DNA from: Penelope pileata
Lineage: Eukaryota; Chordata; Aves; Galliformes; Cracidae
Reading direction: 5' to 3'
DNA length: 64,000 nt
NCBI GenBank assembly: GCA_013396635.1
Contig: WBMW01005650.1
Span: 432,425-496,424 of the forward strand
The position numbers were made by a program, and so were the translations under genes. Positions 23,241-36,300 of the stretch are shown in pieces; positions within the stretch are counted from its first letter, which is position 1, and the number at the start of each line of letters is the position of its first letter. The notes below the pieces were generated by a model. The model saw only the letters and a list, made by a program, of their open reading frames with translations, made no database searches and was not told the DNA's origin.

Positions 23241-23619
23241 ATTTTAAGGGTTGAGCAAACCTGATGTGACAACATAGTCCTTGTTTCCATACTATGTTTA
23301 GTCTAAGCTAACCCTTTTCGGACCCTCCTCCCCGCTCCGAATGAAAGCTTTGTGAAAAGGCATGCACGACCTGACAGCAAGGAATAAAAAGGATAAAAGC
23401 AAGAGAAAGGGAGGCGAAAAGCACTCGAAGCTCCATTGACTCCAGAATTCCTATCAGCACTCAGAATTCTCCATTTTCTAATAAATGGAATGAGATTTAA
23501 AGCCACTCTGTTAATTACCAAAATGTAGAGTGAACTTTTACGTGAGTGATGTTGTTTTTGAAAAATAATAAAAGTGGAGGTGGGTTAAAAATCCATTCTA
23601 TTTTGCTCTGCAAACACTG

Positions 23620-23960
23620 TGTCAAAGCAAGTCTTTTATTAACCCATGGGTGAGAAATAAGCTGACACATGTTGTGTTAGCCACAAAGCCAGCGATAAAT
23701 CCAGAGTACATAGAGGAAAACATCATTATCTGACCAAGCCACACTCTCCAACTGCTGTCTAAACTATTCCATGGGTAACTGCCTGATTTTGCGAAATGAT
23801 AAAATTCGTGTTCTTACAACAGGCCTCCAATTTGTAAGGAGTCCAGTGTTTGGATCCAAATCCCTTTACAGCAGATAGAAATGACTCATTAACTTCAGCA
23901 CGGCTTGGATCAGTCTGCTATCTGGGAAACTCCTTAAAACAGCGCTGAGATTTTACATGC
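23620..23960. promoter_or_regulatory. Candidate conserved non-coding element
   Basis: A stretch of balanced composition without open frames that contains a GATA-type TTATCT (23726-23731) and a C/EBP-type TTGCGAAAT (23789-23797). Two CCATGGGT-like words lie at 23644 and 23771. The call rests on motif content only. Confidence 0.25.
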
Positions 23961-26900
23961 GTAGAAACTACAGAATTACTCTTCACTTTTTATTTGTGTA
24001 ATTGCATAGGAAAAAATTGAGACGTAAGGAAGCAGATCTGTAGGCAGAAGATGCAAAAAGAAAATCTTTTCCTAATTAAAAAATAACTGATCCACCTCAG
24101 TGGATGAACATTTCAAAACAGGGGAATAATTTAAGGCAAAATTCTGCTAGTGAATCAATGTGTTTTTAGAAGAACAAACCTCACAATAGGTAATAGAACT
24201 TAAATTCTAATTTAGCTATATAGCTCTAAAAGTGCTTCCCCTATATAAAGTTGTTCTTACAAGCATTGAAAATATATATTATGTATACACAGAGGTAGGA
24301 CACTGTGCTATGCTCATTAAAACTACCAGAAAATATTATGCATTTTAAAGAAAGAACTCAAAGCATTTTCCTTGTATTCATCCTGAAGGTTACCTAGTAA
24401 TAATTTTAACTGTAGGAAATTGTAAGTAAGGTTTTTGTTAGTTTTCTTCTAAAGCAAAGTAGAAAATTAAGATATATATCTCTTACTGCAACAAATATGC
24501 CATTAAATATATTAATGTACAAATTACAGAGAGCCATAAGTAGATTCATGATAAAATATAATGTAATAACTTTTCCGTTTTCATACATAAATATGAAGTA
24601 ACAGAACAAGATTTTCACTATTAATGATTTTCTAAAGTGCTCTGCAGAGGTTTTGAAATGGAGCTGATATCTGCAGCCTCGGCAGTAATACAATACCTCA
24701 GCTCATGGTTGGGTCATTGTAAGGCATTGGCAGTTGCTGTTATTTTGTACTGAGAAGAACATTTAATAATGCTCAATTTGTATATTGTGGCTGTTAATGT
24801 GTCCTGTGATTTATGGCTGATTTTGTTTTTCAGATCCAACGTTCTGTGTTTCAGAGAAATATTTTGCCCACGGTGTTATTCAGTGTTTTTAAATCCCGTT
24901 TCAATGCTAATGTATTTTTAAGGAGTCAAGGTATAGAACAGAAATAGAACATATTTTTGAAGCTACACAGCGTTGTACAGTTTTCATTCACAGCCTAGCA
25001 TTCATCAATCTCCCTGCTGCTTAATAACTGCTGATGTTGTTATTGCTTTATTTTTTGCTAGGCAGAAATATTAATGAGATATCATTTCCCCGATTTGTAA
25101 AACCTCTCTCGTTGCTTGTTCGGTGGATACAACTCAAAAGGCAATAAGTACTGAGACCACCACTGAAACTTCATACCCTGGCTTTCAGCTCTGTAAACTC
25201 ACAAAACAAGCCTCACGTTTCACCCCTGTTCCCTGGTTTTGCTTTAAACTGCATTGAATTTCAGAAGCGGCCGTAGAAAAATTCTTCCCATCCCGCACGT
25301 TCGCCATCAAAGAATCCAATACTCTGCAACGGAGGCAGATCGCGAAAAACACAAACAAACAATCCCTACTGTACAGCCAGGCAAACTGATTAAACCAGAG
25401 GAAAAAAAAAAAGTTCTTAGACATCACATTTCCTGCGCTTTTCCCCTCTCGGTGTGCTACTTACTTGTAATTACGTCTGGGGCCATTCCTTCCTATTCCA
25501 CAGGATAAACTGGAATATACTGCTCGGCAGTTTTGTCTCTAGCTCTTTAAACACTAGAGACCTTATAAGCAAACAACCTCTTTTTTTTCTGCCTGTTATG
25601 AAATTTTAATGATCTTCCAAGGCTCTCAAAATCAAACCAACTTTCTTCCCTTCCCCTGCCTCAACAGCTTGGCGTTTCTATACCTTTTGTTTCAGAACTG
25701 TGCCCAAGCTGAATACACCAAACCGAGAGGGAATTAGAGCTTTAAAAAGGGGTTAAAATGCCCCTTGTTTTCCTGAGTTTCTTCCCGTTCCTGGTAAACC
25801 GTAGGGTTAGGCTTGGGGAGCACAGAAAAAGCAGGTCAGGGAGTGGAAAGGCAGGAGGAGGGATGAGGGTCTGCATGGAGAGTCCTCAAAAGGTGTTTCA
25901 TGGAGGGGATGAGAGGGCCAGCGCCGAGCAGCTTTGTGATGGGTGTGTTTGTGCTTAAATCTAAGCCTCCATTCAAACCCAACCTAGCTGGGCTGGGATG
26001 GAGGAGAGGCGCGTGGGGTGAGGATGAGGGGATGTTAAGGAGCCTTGTTGCAGTGCTCCCTGATGCGTCAGTGATATGGTTTGTATTAAAGTGATCCCAG
26101 CGGGGACGGTGAAGCTTTATGTTCCTGGGAGAAACAGCAGCATTCCCCCCGCAGCCTTCTCTGCCTTTGGGCACAGCTGGGCTTAAAGCACAGCAATAGA
26201 GAACAGCAGGGCTGAGAGGTGATAAATGCCATAAAATAGGTAAAATGCCTGGTCAGCCTGCATTGCTGTAAGGTGTTTTCTCAATTCAGTACTTGCCTGT
26301 GCCCTAAACTCTGCAAATCTTTGCTATTTTTGTTAAGCCCCCTTGGCTAAATATCATTAATTTCACAGTATTTGGTAAAGAGTCCTCTAAAACACCTCCT
26401 GCTATGAATTCTGCATTGCTCAGACAGAACTTACAGCCTATCTGAGCCTTTTCTAATTTATGCCAAAAGCTCACCACCAGAGGAGATGCTTGGAGAGCCA
26501 GCTGGGAATCCTACAAAATGATGGTTTTGCACATCCGAAGTGTGGTAATGATACATGGGGAGGGGGACAAAGGCTGCAACCCAGATGGCCTCCCTTCAAA
26601 ATCCAACATCTGAGAAGCGCCAACACAAAATGGTATTTGTCTGGAAGGGGCTAAACTTTGCAGAGAAGCATGCAGAGCCATTCTCACTTCCAAGGACAGA
26701 TGTGGGAGGAGGATGAGTGACACTTGATGTCACCAGTAGAGATGTGGTAGGAATTTCACTTCTTTGGGAGCACTGCATTGTCTCAAGATGAGGAGGTTTG
26801 GCTTTGTGTGCAAGGAGGAAAATGTTTGCTGGCTGTCCCATCACCACGTATTGTCCCTATCAGTCTGCCAGTGTGGGGATGGGGAAGAGAAGAAATAGCT

Positions 26901-28120
26901 AAAAGGAATGTCAAGAGAAAGCATTTAGGGGAAGAAGGAGAGAAGAATTAGGGATGGGATGTTAGGTCATGGGTTGCATGCAAAGTGAGGATTTTGGGGG
27001 GCTTCAAGAGGCCATGCTACATCCCTGCTTACAACAGCTCAGGGAAACCCACATCCCCATAAAGGAGGGAAGAGGCTGCAGTGCCAAATTGCTGCTGGCC
27101 CCCTCGTGTCACAGTTAACATGCTGCACGGGGACGCACAGCTGAGCACCGCCGAGCGCTGGCCTGGGAACGGGGTCCGGGTTAGGATTCGCACACATCAC
27201 TCGCTCACTCCCACGGCCCTGGGCAGCATTGTTCTCTAAAAGCAGACATGTTTCCTTCCAAGTAGCAGACATGGAAAGAAAAACACACAAAAAAACAAAT
27301 CATCTCGTCCTTCCTTCTCCGGATGGCGAGCAGCCCGCTCCGACATGTCACTGAGGCTTGAGGTGGACGCAATCCCAGTCTGACAGAGGAGGTGGGGGGA
27401 TGAAGAAGTCTCCCAAGACCCTTTTCCCTGCAAAATCCACTCCTGAGGATGGTTGACCCTACCAAGCTTCTCTCTTCTCTACGTGCTTCCCTGTTGCCAG
27501 CCCTTCTGAGCACATCTCAAACACAGACATGGGCTGCACAGGGGTTTTCTGCATGTTGAACTCCACTTCTGACCATTGGAAAGGATCTGAATTAGCTCAT
27601 GGCTCTATCCGGCACCCCTAATATTCACCCAGCACTGCTACCTGTAAAGCCTGGAGTTTCCCAGAAGTCTTGCAAAGTTTAGGGTTGCAAGGCTGTGAGC
27701 AGAGAGAAATCATTGCAGAAAGGAGCAGAAATAGCCATGGGATATTGCACCTGGCTGCATCCAGTCGTCAAACCCTGAAGGTATCTGTCATCAGGCAAAG
27801 CTCTAAAGAAAAGAGGTCCTGGGCGTTTTGAAGGGGACAAACACATCCTTCATGATAGGATCTCAGCCACTTGTTGTCCTGGCTCCATCATCTGTCCCTA
27901 TTTTTTTTTAAGCCTACTTACAAAATAATGAGTAAATCATAACAGGCTGAAAACATGGTTGGGCATCTGTCCTGCTGCTCCAGCTTTTGGCTGCTTTTGG
28001 ATCATTAAATGATTCTGGCTCTACACAACTCGACAAATATGACCTGAACTTTCCCCCCGGGTCTGCCACCTTCATACAACAAGGGCACATATTCCACAGC
28101 TGGGGAGCTGTTATTCGACT
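23960..28120. other. Non-coding unique sequence
   Basis: No gene is seen. 24000-25100 is strongly AT-rich with few short open frames. 25750-26100 is G-rich on the plus strand, and 27100-27420 has locally more CpGs. Open frames of up to 112 codons overlap on opposite strands and show no domains. Confidence 0.6.
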
Positions 28121-28600
28121 CGGACTGTACCACAGGTCAGAATTTATGACTTTGTTATTATTATGTTTGTGAGTTTTACGGCCACATGGGTCCCGCGGGA
28201 ACCCGGAGCACTTTCGCTTGGCCATGTCAGTCAGACATTCATAACGCACCGCAAAGGAAGTATTGAAAATGCTGGGAATATCCTGTGTAACACTGTCTCT
28301 CATCTCTCTGACCCTCAGGTAAGGGCCAGACTTTGTTTGCACCCAGCGGCGGAGGAAGCTGATAAAGGGCATAAGAGGAACATTGAGGGGGAGTGGATGG
28401 CAACGAACGCTCGGCAGCGCTGCTGCCAGACACCTCTGCTGCCCTGTTTGTTCCCTCTAATGACACATGTCCCGTATTTCCTGATCAGAACAGCCATCAT
28501 GTTGCGCTCGGTGTTTTATTGCCCTCTGATGTCGAGCCAGGACCTGCACGATGGGAGTTAACCTCATGGTGATGAGTTTAACCACTCCAGTTCATCTGCT
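28120..28600. promoter_or_regulatory. Candidate conserved non-coding element, CpG-containing
   Basis: More CpGs than the surroundings, including gggtcccgcgggaaccc at 28188-28204, a palindrome with 8-bp arms and a one-base bulge. A perfect splice-donor-like CAGGTAAGG occurs at 28316-28324, but no credible exon precedes it. Open frames run on both strands. Best read as a possible enhancer or an unannotated non-coding transcript boundary; both are inference. Confidence 0.3.
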
Positions 28601-30500
28601 GACTCCTCAGAGTGTTAATGGCTTCGGGGCACACGGAGGCACTTTTTCTCCCCTCCAGTGTGTAAACACACTGCACTGCCCAGATTTCACTGCAAACCAC
28701 TGACAGCAGCAGTGACAATCTGAAAGCATTGGGTTTGGTCTTGGAAATGGTTGGCCAAGGAGGGTTATCATAGGCGGGGTGGGGCTTCTGGGGTGGGAGC
28801 CTTCCCCAGCATGTGTGATGGGTGGATAAGGGTGTGCAGATAGATGTAATTAACATCTCTTATTTTCCAGCCCAGCATGCAAGCTAAGTTTACAATTATA
28901 CATCTAATTTAGAAATGTTATCTAACAAGAAACGTACAACCCCCGGTATCCAATGCTATGGTTATTCTGTAGCCGAGGATGAGTTTTCTAAGCAGTTTTT
29001 TCTTTCTTTCTTCTTTTTTTTTTTTTGTCTGAAGAAATGATTCCTTTCTCCACCTGTCCACAGAATATATCATCCTAATTCAGCATACCTCAGAGCCTGC
29101 TGGGCAAGGGGAATGGGATACCCAAAGCAAACGCTGAGGCAGGAGCCCTACAACCTAATAAGGCAGGCAGCACTACAAAGGCATCTACAATTTCCCTCAA
29201 TTTTCTCCAGGGAGGCAGATGCTATCTATCCTTGAGGAGCACAAACATCTGACTGATGTGTCCATAGAGCATGCTGAATATTTTGCACATTTCTACACTA
29301 TGGCAACTGCTGGAACTCCTCTGTGGATGCTGAGACCTTTGGTAAAAAGTCCCCAGAGCAGCTATATAATGCTTGGGACAGTGAAACTAGCACCCACCTC
29401 CCCTCTGCAAGACTCAATCTCTTCTCTTGGCTGCTCGTGTGAAGGCTGACCCTAACAGCCATATGGCTGCATGCACCAAGAATTAGCCCTAGGAAGGCAG
29501 GAGCAACCCATTTGTCTCATGTCACCACCTGCACATCCCCAGCACCACATGGGACCACGAGATGGAGAAAAGCATCCAAAGGAGGTGTGGTGTTGCCACC
29601 AAAAAGGCAATGGGAAAGATGAGCTGGGGACATGGGGTGATGGTGGCAGGAGAACTTCAGCATCCCCAGAGTCTGCAGGGTGTCCCACATGTGCTGGCAA
29701 TTCACACTCTGGCTTTTTGGAGGTGAGAGGAGCTGCTTGAAGGCATTTCCCAGCTTGTCAGGGAGGCTGATGCAAAGCCTCTCTGGTGAGGGACTTCTCT
29801 GCAGCCCCAGGCACGAGGGCCAGTGGTCAGCAGAGCTGCACACACCCGCCAGGAGAGCAGGCATGGGAAAGAGGTGAGCAGTGCTGTCTTAAGAAACATT
29901 AACATCTGCTTTGCAAACAAAAACAATGCTCCTCCGTGCTAGGAGAATTTCTCTCTTTCAGAAACTTCCGAACGAGGGAGCCAACAATTTGTAAAGAAAA
30001 ACTAAATAAAGGGAAGATACGGGTAAACTCCGCCTCGCTTTGATGCTGCAGGCAGTGGCTGTACAAAAGCAATCTGCTTTTCTGACACCCAGCAGAAAGC
30101 AGGCAGAACAGAGTAGGAGAAAAGGAGGAGGATCTGGTTTCATGTGTTTAATCTTAATGAGCCCAATATCACATGCGCCTTTCCCAAAAAGAAAATATTC
30201 TGCAGGCACTCAAATGCCTGCATCTGGACTTGTGCATACGTGTGACATACTGAAGGATTTCAGGGCAGAGCCTCTTTGTTGGAGCACAGCTCCCCATTTG
30301 GGCACGTAAATTAATCCTTGCGGGTGCTTGAATTTGCACTTCACACTCTCAGCGAAATGTTATACATTTGTGTGGGGAACAAGGCAATGTGTTGCCTGGC
30401 AGTTTGGGGTGACCTGGCGTTATTCCGGTCCTGGCACCCTCCAGATCCACTTGCATTTTTTATTCCTCATTACATCCTGCACAAATTCCTTCTGGTCTGA
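28600..30500. other. Non-coding unique sequence
   Basis: No gene is seen. A pyrimidine tract of TTTC units merging into a T-run lies at about 28995-29026. 29450-29930 is open on both strands in several frames (up to 115 codons), typical of locally GC-richer non-coding DNA. A perfect 8-bp stem hairpin lies at 30201-30222. Confidence 0.6.
30201..30222. repeat. Perfect hairpin (8-bp arms, 6-nt loop)
   Basis: tgcaggca and tgcctgca flank the loop ctcaaa. Short and probably incidental. Confidence 0.75.
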
Positions 30501-31400
30501 GAGTTTCCATTCTTGATCCCTATCCAAAGGTGAGCGTTCGCTGTTGAAGGTTTGCTCTAAATTGATTTAACTATTTTTAAAAGTTACGCGTTGCTGAATA
30601 AATACACCTTTCCCCCTGCAAATGTATTTCCATGATTTCCTCATCCGAAGGGAGCAGCGGGGATATAGTAAAACATTTTAGAAAGAATAGTCTTGTTGAT
30701 ACCGAGCGAGCTAACTGAAACAAAGAAGGCAAACAGGATATTTATGGCAACTCTAGAGAGCTCTCTGCGTGCAGCCATTAAAAATAGCCCTCGAATGAAC
30801 AATGTTGGCTTTCTGCTCTACCCTTAAATACAGAGGACAACCTTTGAAAGACTCCTATGACATCCAAAATGTGTATGGGTAACTGGATTGGCAAGTGAAA
30901 AGAAATAATTCTGAGCACATTCTTAACCTGTGTAAGAAACGGTTTGACAGTTTGACTTGTGCACTGAAGATTTTACACATGCTGTTTTGTTTTAATACGC
31001 AGCTTAATCGTTTGCTGCTTATTTCCTTGAAGAAAGCTTATAATTCGTTAGGGGAAAGCAAACTGTAGCAAAATCAGACAACTTCTGCGCCTTTCAGATT
31101 CAAATGTTAAGTTGCTACCCTTCCTTTTGAAAAAGTGAGCAACTAAAATAGTCCCAGGAGGGAAAACGAACTTTCATTTTCTAATTAAGGAGAAAAACCG
31201 TAACAGATTTACACAGTTTGCAAGTGCCTTCTTAAAAAAAAAAAAAGTGAATCACAATATTTTCCCGGTTTAGGCATTACTAATTTACAGTGAATAGATC
31301 TTGTTGCATTAGCAGTTTTCATATCCAATAAATGCATCCAAAAGTGTCCTGTGCTGCCCAAATGTCCATTTTTCTGCCAAAAAAAGAAACTACTGTTTCC
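30500..31400. promoter_or_regulatory. Candidate conserved non-coding region
   Basis: Contains a full MEF2-type site TTAAAAATAG (30778-30787) 10 bases upstream of a SOX-type AACAATG (30798-30804). It also has several isolated CpGs in otherwise AT-rich sequence and homeodomain-like AT cores around 31160-31290. Few open frames cross it. This is the kind of sequence seen in developmental enhancers, but the assignment is motif-based only. Confidence 0.28.
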
Positions 31401-32160
31401 CTTTTTGTGTGCAAGCATTTGTCACTGGTACAACCTCAGGTCTTCTACTGTAGGTCAGAAACATGCTGGAGGAAAGTATTGCCAGAGATACGTCTTCCTC
31501 AGACAGCTTTGTCCTTTCTGTTCTTTTCTCCAGCAAACATATCAAATACTGCTTTAGAAAGCTGGTTTGAACAAGTAAGCCAGTGTTTCAGAATTCTTTC
31601 TATTTTTCCAGCTGAATTTAAATTTTTTTTTTTAACATAAATGGCTTCATTAACGTCAATTTGCAGATCTGTTAAGATGTAGGTGGTCTGATGCCTTAAA
31701 CATGACTGTACATTTGTTCCATTCCACCACTAAGAGGGATACGGCACACAGGACTCGACGTTACCATCCAACCTCTTTTTTCTTTCTGTTTTCAAAAACA
31801 GCTGTGTCACAGATAGCCCTCCCCTCCCTTTGCTCCTCTGACCTCATATTCTGAAATTTTCTTGGATTCCCTCCAGGGAGGGCAAATGTTCTCTCCACCT
31901 TCCCCTAGAATTTTATGTTCCTTTAACCTTGGAACAATCTTTAGCCACTAAAAATAGACTCCCAACTCCAAACTTCATGACTCTTCTTGTGTGTTTTGAC
32001 ATTCTGTTCTCCTCGATGGACCTCATGCGCTGTCCCTGTCTCCTTGCCAAGGGTGACACAAGCATCAACATGTCACCCAAATTTTAAACATGAATTGCAG
32101 TGACCAGACACTCCTGAAAAACTGGTGTGTGGAGAAGATTTTCATATGCAGTGACAGAGG
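31400..32160. other. Non-coding AT-rich sequence
   Basis: No gene or recognised repeat. The plus-strand frames at 31332-31640 and 31351-31557 overlap one another and end in a T-run (about 31621-31635). They are not credible exons. Confidence 0.6.
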
Positions 32161-32164
32161 AAAA

Positions 32165-32470
32165 AACCCACAGAATTACAGAATCATGGAAACTAGAAAT
32201 GGAAAACTTATTAGGTCACCCAGCTATTTCTTTGCCCATTCAGGGTATTTCCCTACGGCACTGACTGGTTTAAAAGCCCTACATGAGACATCTCTTGCAA
32301 ATATTTAAGAACACTCTTCATGACCCAAGACATCTTCTAGTATTTCTGACGTTTAGATTGAATTATTGCTTTCAGAATAGCCTCCTGTCCATTCATATCA
32401 TGGACCACTACCAATCTTTCCATCCCATCTTCATGGAAGGACTTGAGCGGGTACTGACATGTTCTCCATA
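32165..32470 (-). mobile_element. CR1-like LINE 3' remnant, decayed
   Basis: The plus strand begins cagaattacagaatcatgga and continues 'aactagaaatggaaaacttattaggtcaccc', parallel to the antisense CR1 3' end 'acagaatcatagaat ... ctggaagggacctcaagaggtcatct'. Further right, 'cttctagtatttctgacgtttagattgaattattgctttcag' parallels 'tttcctaatatctaacctaaatctcccttgctgcag'. The element's 3' end is therefore at the left, on the minus strand. It is too decayed to assign a subfamily. Confidence 0.55.
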
Positions 32471-35400
32471 AGGAATGCTGTTTTTCCCCCCTCCCCCATG
32501 GATACTTGTACAATAATAGTCCTGTCTGGTGTTTTGTCAACAGACTGGTAATTGGGATAGATTAGCTTTTAACTTTTAGTTTTTCCTTTGATTTCAACAG
32601 TTCTTTATTCTGGTGACTCCTTTGAATTCTACGGCCAGTGGTGCAGACTATCTGTGAGTATGGTTGAAAAACTATCCTTCAACTCAAGATACAGAGGAGC
32701 AAATACACACCTGAACTATTTGTCTGAGAAGAATCTGCTTTAACGTTGCACAGCCATAAGATATCTATAAAGCATAAACATATACTAAGATATTTCAGAG
32801 AAAATTAAATTAATGCCGGGGTGACCCCCTGGATTATCCAGATCTGAGGCATGGACAGAGGTGAAATTGAGCTTCAGAGGTGTTCCCTTTAGCATCAATA
32901 TAATTGTACCCAATCTCACTGCATATTTGCTTGAAATTAGTCACTTTGACCCACCATCAATTGCTTGCACTTTTGAGATCTACAATGCTTGTGTTAATTA
33001 AGAGCACCACAATGAAAACGGAGTTGGAGGAAAGCAAATCTGAGAACTAAATGCAACGAAGAGCTCCAGCAGGTTGGTGGTCTGGCATGGTTATAATGTT
33101 CTTTTTCTGGGTTTCCTTGCTGCTAGGAGAAAATCCTCAGAGCTGAAGGCCCACGGCTCCAAGCAAAACTTTTTGCATCAGCGTCCTGGTAGTACCATAT
33201 ATCACTTTCATTTGAGAACTGTCCTCACAATCCCTGCTTGTTCCTGATCAATACTTCACTATGAATAAAAGTGAACAGAACAAATGGAAAAGATTTATTA
33301 ACCCTGCTGATATGTTAAAAGCATTCTGTCAAAGAATTTGAAAAATGCTTCTCATATTTAGTGTTCAGAGACAGAAAATCCCTTTTGAGAAAGGAAAGGT
33401 ATGTAAAATACATCAGTACCTCAGTGTGGAAATCCAGACCTGGCTCACTATATACATTACTGATGAATAGGTATTATTGAAAACTGCATGTGGTTCTTAG
33501 CAAGGGGAGCGACTCCACGTAAGAATGAGAAAGCAATTGTCAGCACTCAAGGAGAAACACTGGTCACATCTTTAAGGGAGTTGAGAGAATGGGAGGCTTT
33601 AAGATGGTAAAACACAAGATTAATGGAATTGGGAGAAGCTGTTGACAGTATTTCTTGAGGGGAATGAAATTGGAAAGTGATACTTGTTGGGACGCAGCCC
33701 TTGGAAATTTGCAGCAGTCTAAAGCTATATACAGATCTACTCACTGTAATAAAAGTATGGTCTGAAAAGAAATGAGTATTTGAACCGCATGTCAGAAAGT
33801 CACTGCTGGAGTGTGATTCCAAAAAGCACGTTGCAATGCAGTGAATGAATCGCAGACCACAGGGTACACAACATATGCTAAATGAATCCAACATGATACA
33901 CTGTTCTACAGGGCAATCATCACCTTCAGCATTATCATCAGAAAGCAAGAACCAACTTCAATACGCCACCTTCTTCCAATGCATTTTTCAAAGATTAGGC
34001 CAACGTGCAGGGAAATTAGGGACATCTACACAGGAGCAAATCACACCTCCAGCCAAATCATTTTCCAGCTTGTGCCTCTGAGGTTTACTGGACTAGCATA
34101 AAAGAGAAGGAATAGCTTGTAGCCCAGATCAGACTCATGTGCGGCTATTGAGATGGAGTTAAAAACAGGAAAATATGTCAAAGAATGTATTGGTTTTGCA
34201 TACAGATTATATTATTGCAATTTCTTCTCAATGTTTGCAGTGAGAAGGAAAGGAGAATGGCAATGCTAAAACATGCAGCAAATTCATGGCCAGGAGTTTG
34301 AAGGCAAGTCTTTTTTCTTCTATGCCTGGCAAGGAGAAAAGGAGTTTTATTGGAAGTAGAGAGTTTCCATGCCTGTGTCAACTCAAAATTAGAGTGTTCT
34401 CCAGGAGAACACCTTTAATTTGCTGCAAGCTGATCAACCCACTTCATGGGCTGAGTACGTCACTGGAACAATGCAGTAACACCTGAGGCCTGCGACCTGT
34501 GCTCCAGTTGGAGCTCTGACTGTCAAAGCTCTAAGTGGATTAAGCAGTGCTTTTTCTTTTTTCTTTTCTTTATTTTTTCATAATTTCTGAATAAAGAGAA
34601 ATTAGTAAAGCTTTCTCCATAATGAACCTTCAGCTTTGGAAATAACTGTCCCTGCTCTGAATGGAAACAGCCTCAGATGCTGACAGGATGTTGGAGTGAG
34701 CAGGCACAATGCTCACACAAAGTGATTTGGCGAAGGACTGGTCAAGATCTCAAGAACATTCAAGGAAAGCAGACACTTCCAAGGGCAGATCCCTCTCGTG
34801 GGACGCTGATTGGAGGCCTACTTGGGGCTAAGAAGCTATTTTCTAACAGAAGGGACAGTATTGACAGATGATCCTAGGAGGCCTACCCTGTGAGGCCTGC
34901 CAAACCCCTCCAGGCCATGTTGATTGTACCCAGATTGTGAAAGCCAGAACTGTTTCAGGCAAAGCAAGCACAGTGGCAGGAAAGTCAGCTGGAAACACGC
35001 TTTGTAAAAGTTTCACAACATAAAATGAATAAAATTTGGTCATTTCTTCCACACCTCCTCACCACCACTGTTAGAACAAGATGTTTAAACCAAACCAGAA
35101 CAGAGCAAGGGTTTCTTCCGCCTTGTTTTTATGTTTGTTTTAAACTTAGAGCTAAAATGGGTGAACTGTTGGGGTTCATGACAGAACCTGAAGACGTCTG
35201 ATGATCTGGATCCTTGGTCTGAATCTTACAACAGACCTTATACTTGGTCTGTAACTCTTGATGTGTACCAGATAAGGCAAAAAGTGTTACAGAAGAAGCA
35301 TCTGTATCCTCTGAGGAACAGAGATCTTTTTTCTTGAAGGAGCTCAAGTTTGATCTCTAATGAAGGAAATAACAGGTGGAGCAGTAAAATGAGTGAGAAA

Positions 35401-36300
35401 GAAATTTTCATGGGAATATCAAATATTCAAGGGGCACTTCAATCTCCCATCACAACTCGTGATTGCCAAGACAAAATGAATTAATATCAGTCTTCCAAGA
35501 TGTTTTGCTAGAGAAAGGTGAACTAATTTCATGCAATAAGTTGTCAAAGTGGGAGTGTGGACCCTCTTCCATCTGCTCTCCCCAGTTTCTAGGGGCTGCT
35601 GTGGTTCCACACAAGGAAATATTAATTACCCGATCACACTGTGTTTTTTCCATACAATCCCCTGCTTTTTTCAAAGCCTCGGATGGAAAGTACAGTGGGA
35701 ATGAATCCAGGCTGTGCCTCGAAGTGGACTCATATTTTCAAGTCTCTCGCCTCTTTTTTCACAGTAGTTGGAAGGGGCATGAACTTGTAGCAATCGGATA
35801 TTTAAAGGCCTTATAGAATGGGGCCAATTTAAGGTTGCTTGGGTATTCTGGATCCCAGCACTTCCTAATCTTCTCAGAGTTTGACTGTACAACTTAAATA
35901 TTCTTTAAATGCAGATTTTAGATGTGCTGCAGAGTTAAAAGAAGGCTGGCACTGTAAAATGTTGTAATTTGGTATTTTATAAAAATGACAAAGAAAAAGA
36001 GCAATTATTTAAGAAAACCTACAGGAATTATACCGAATAGTGGAAATTAGCATTGACTGTCATACTTTGCTATTATCCCAAGACCTACAAAGGAGCGTTT
36101 ATGTAAAGGAGATGGGACAAAGGACCTGAAAGGCTTCTTTGTATGAAACAGGTCTACAATGATCCCATTAAATAGCAAGGAGAAGATTTGCCATATCTTC
36201 GCTTTCCCTCTCAGACAAATGAGCGTATCCCCTGCTTTGATCCCCTTGCTCCTCATGACTTTTTTCCTTCCACATAAAAAATGCCTTTCATATCATGGGC
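32470..36300. other. Non-coding unique sequence
   Basis: No gene is seen. The longest frame (minus 33547-33948, 133 codons) is cysteine- and serine-rich with no domain I recognise. 35419-35890 carries several overlapping frames on both strands. Nothing suggests splicing or a family match. Confidence 0.62.

Noticed and set aside
28316..28324. CAGGTAAGG as an exon 5' splice site
   Set aside because: A good donor word, but no plausible upstream acceptor and coding exon. Such words occur by chance.
33547..33948. Minus-strand frame of 133 codons, checked as a possible DNA-transposon remnant
   Set aside because: I could not match it to hAT, mariner or any other transposase, and no terminal inverted repeats are visible.
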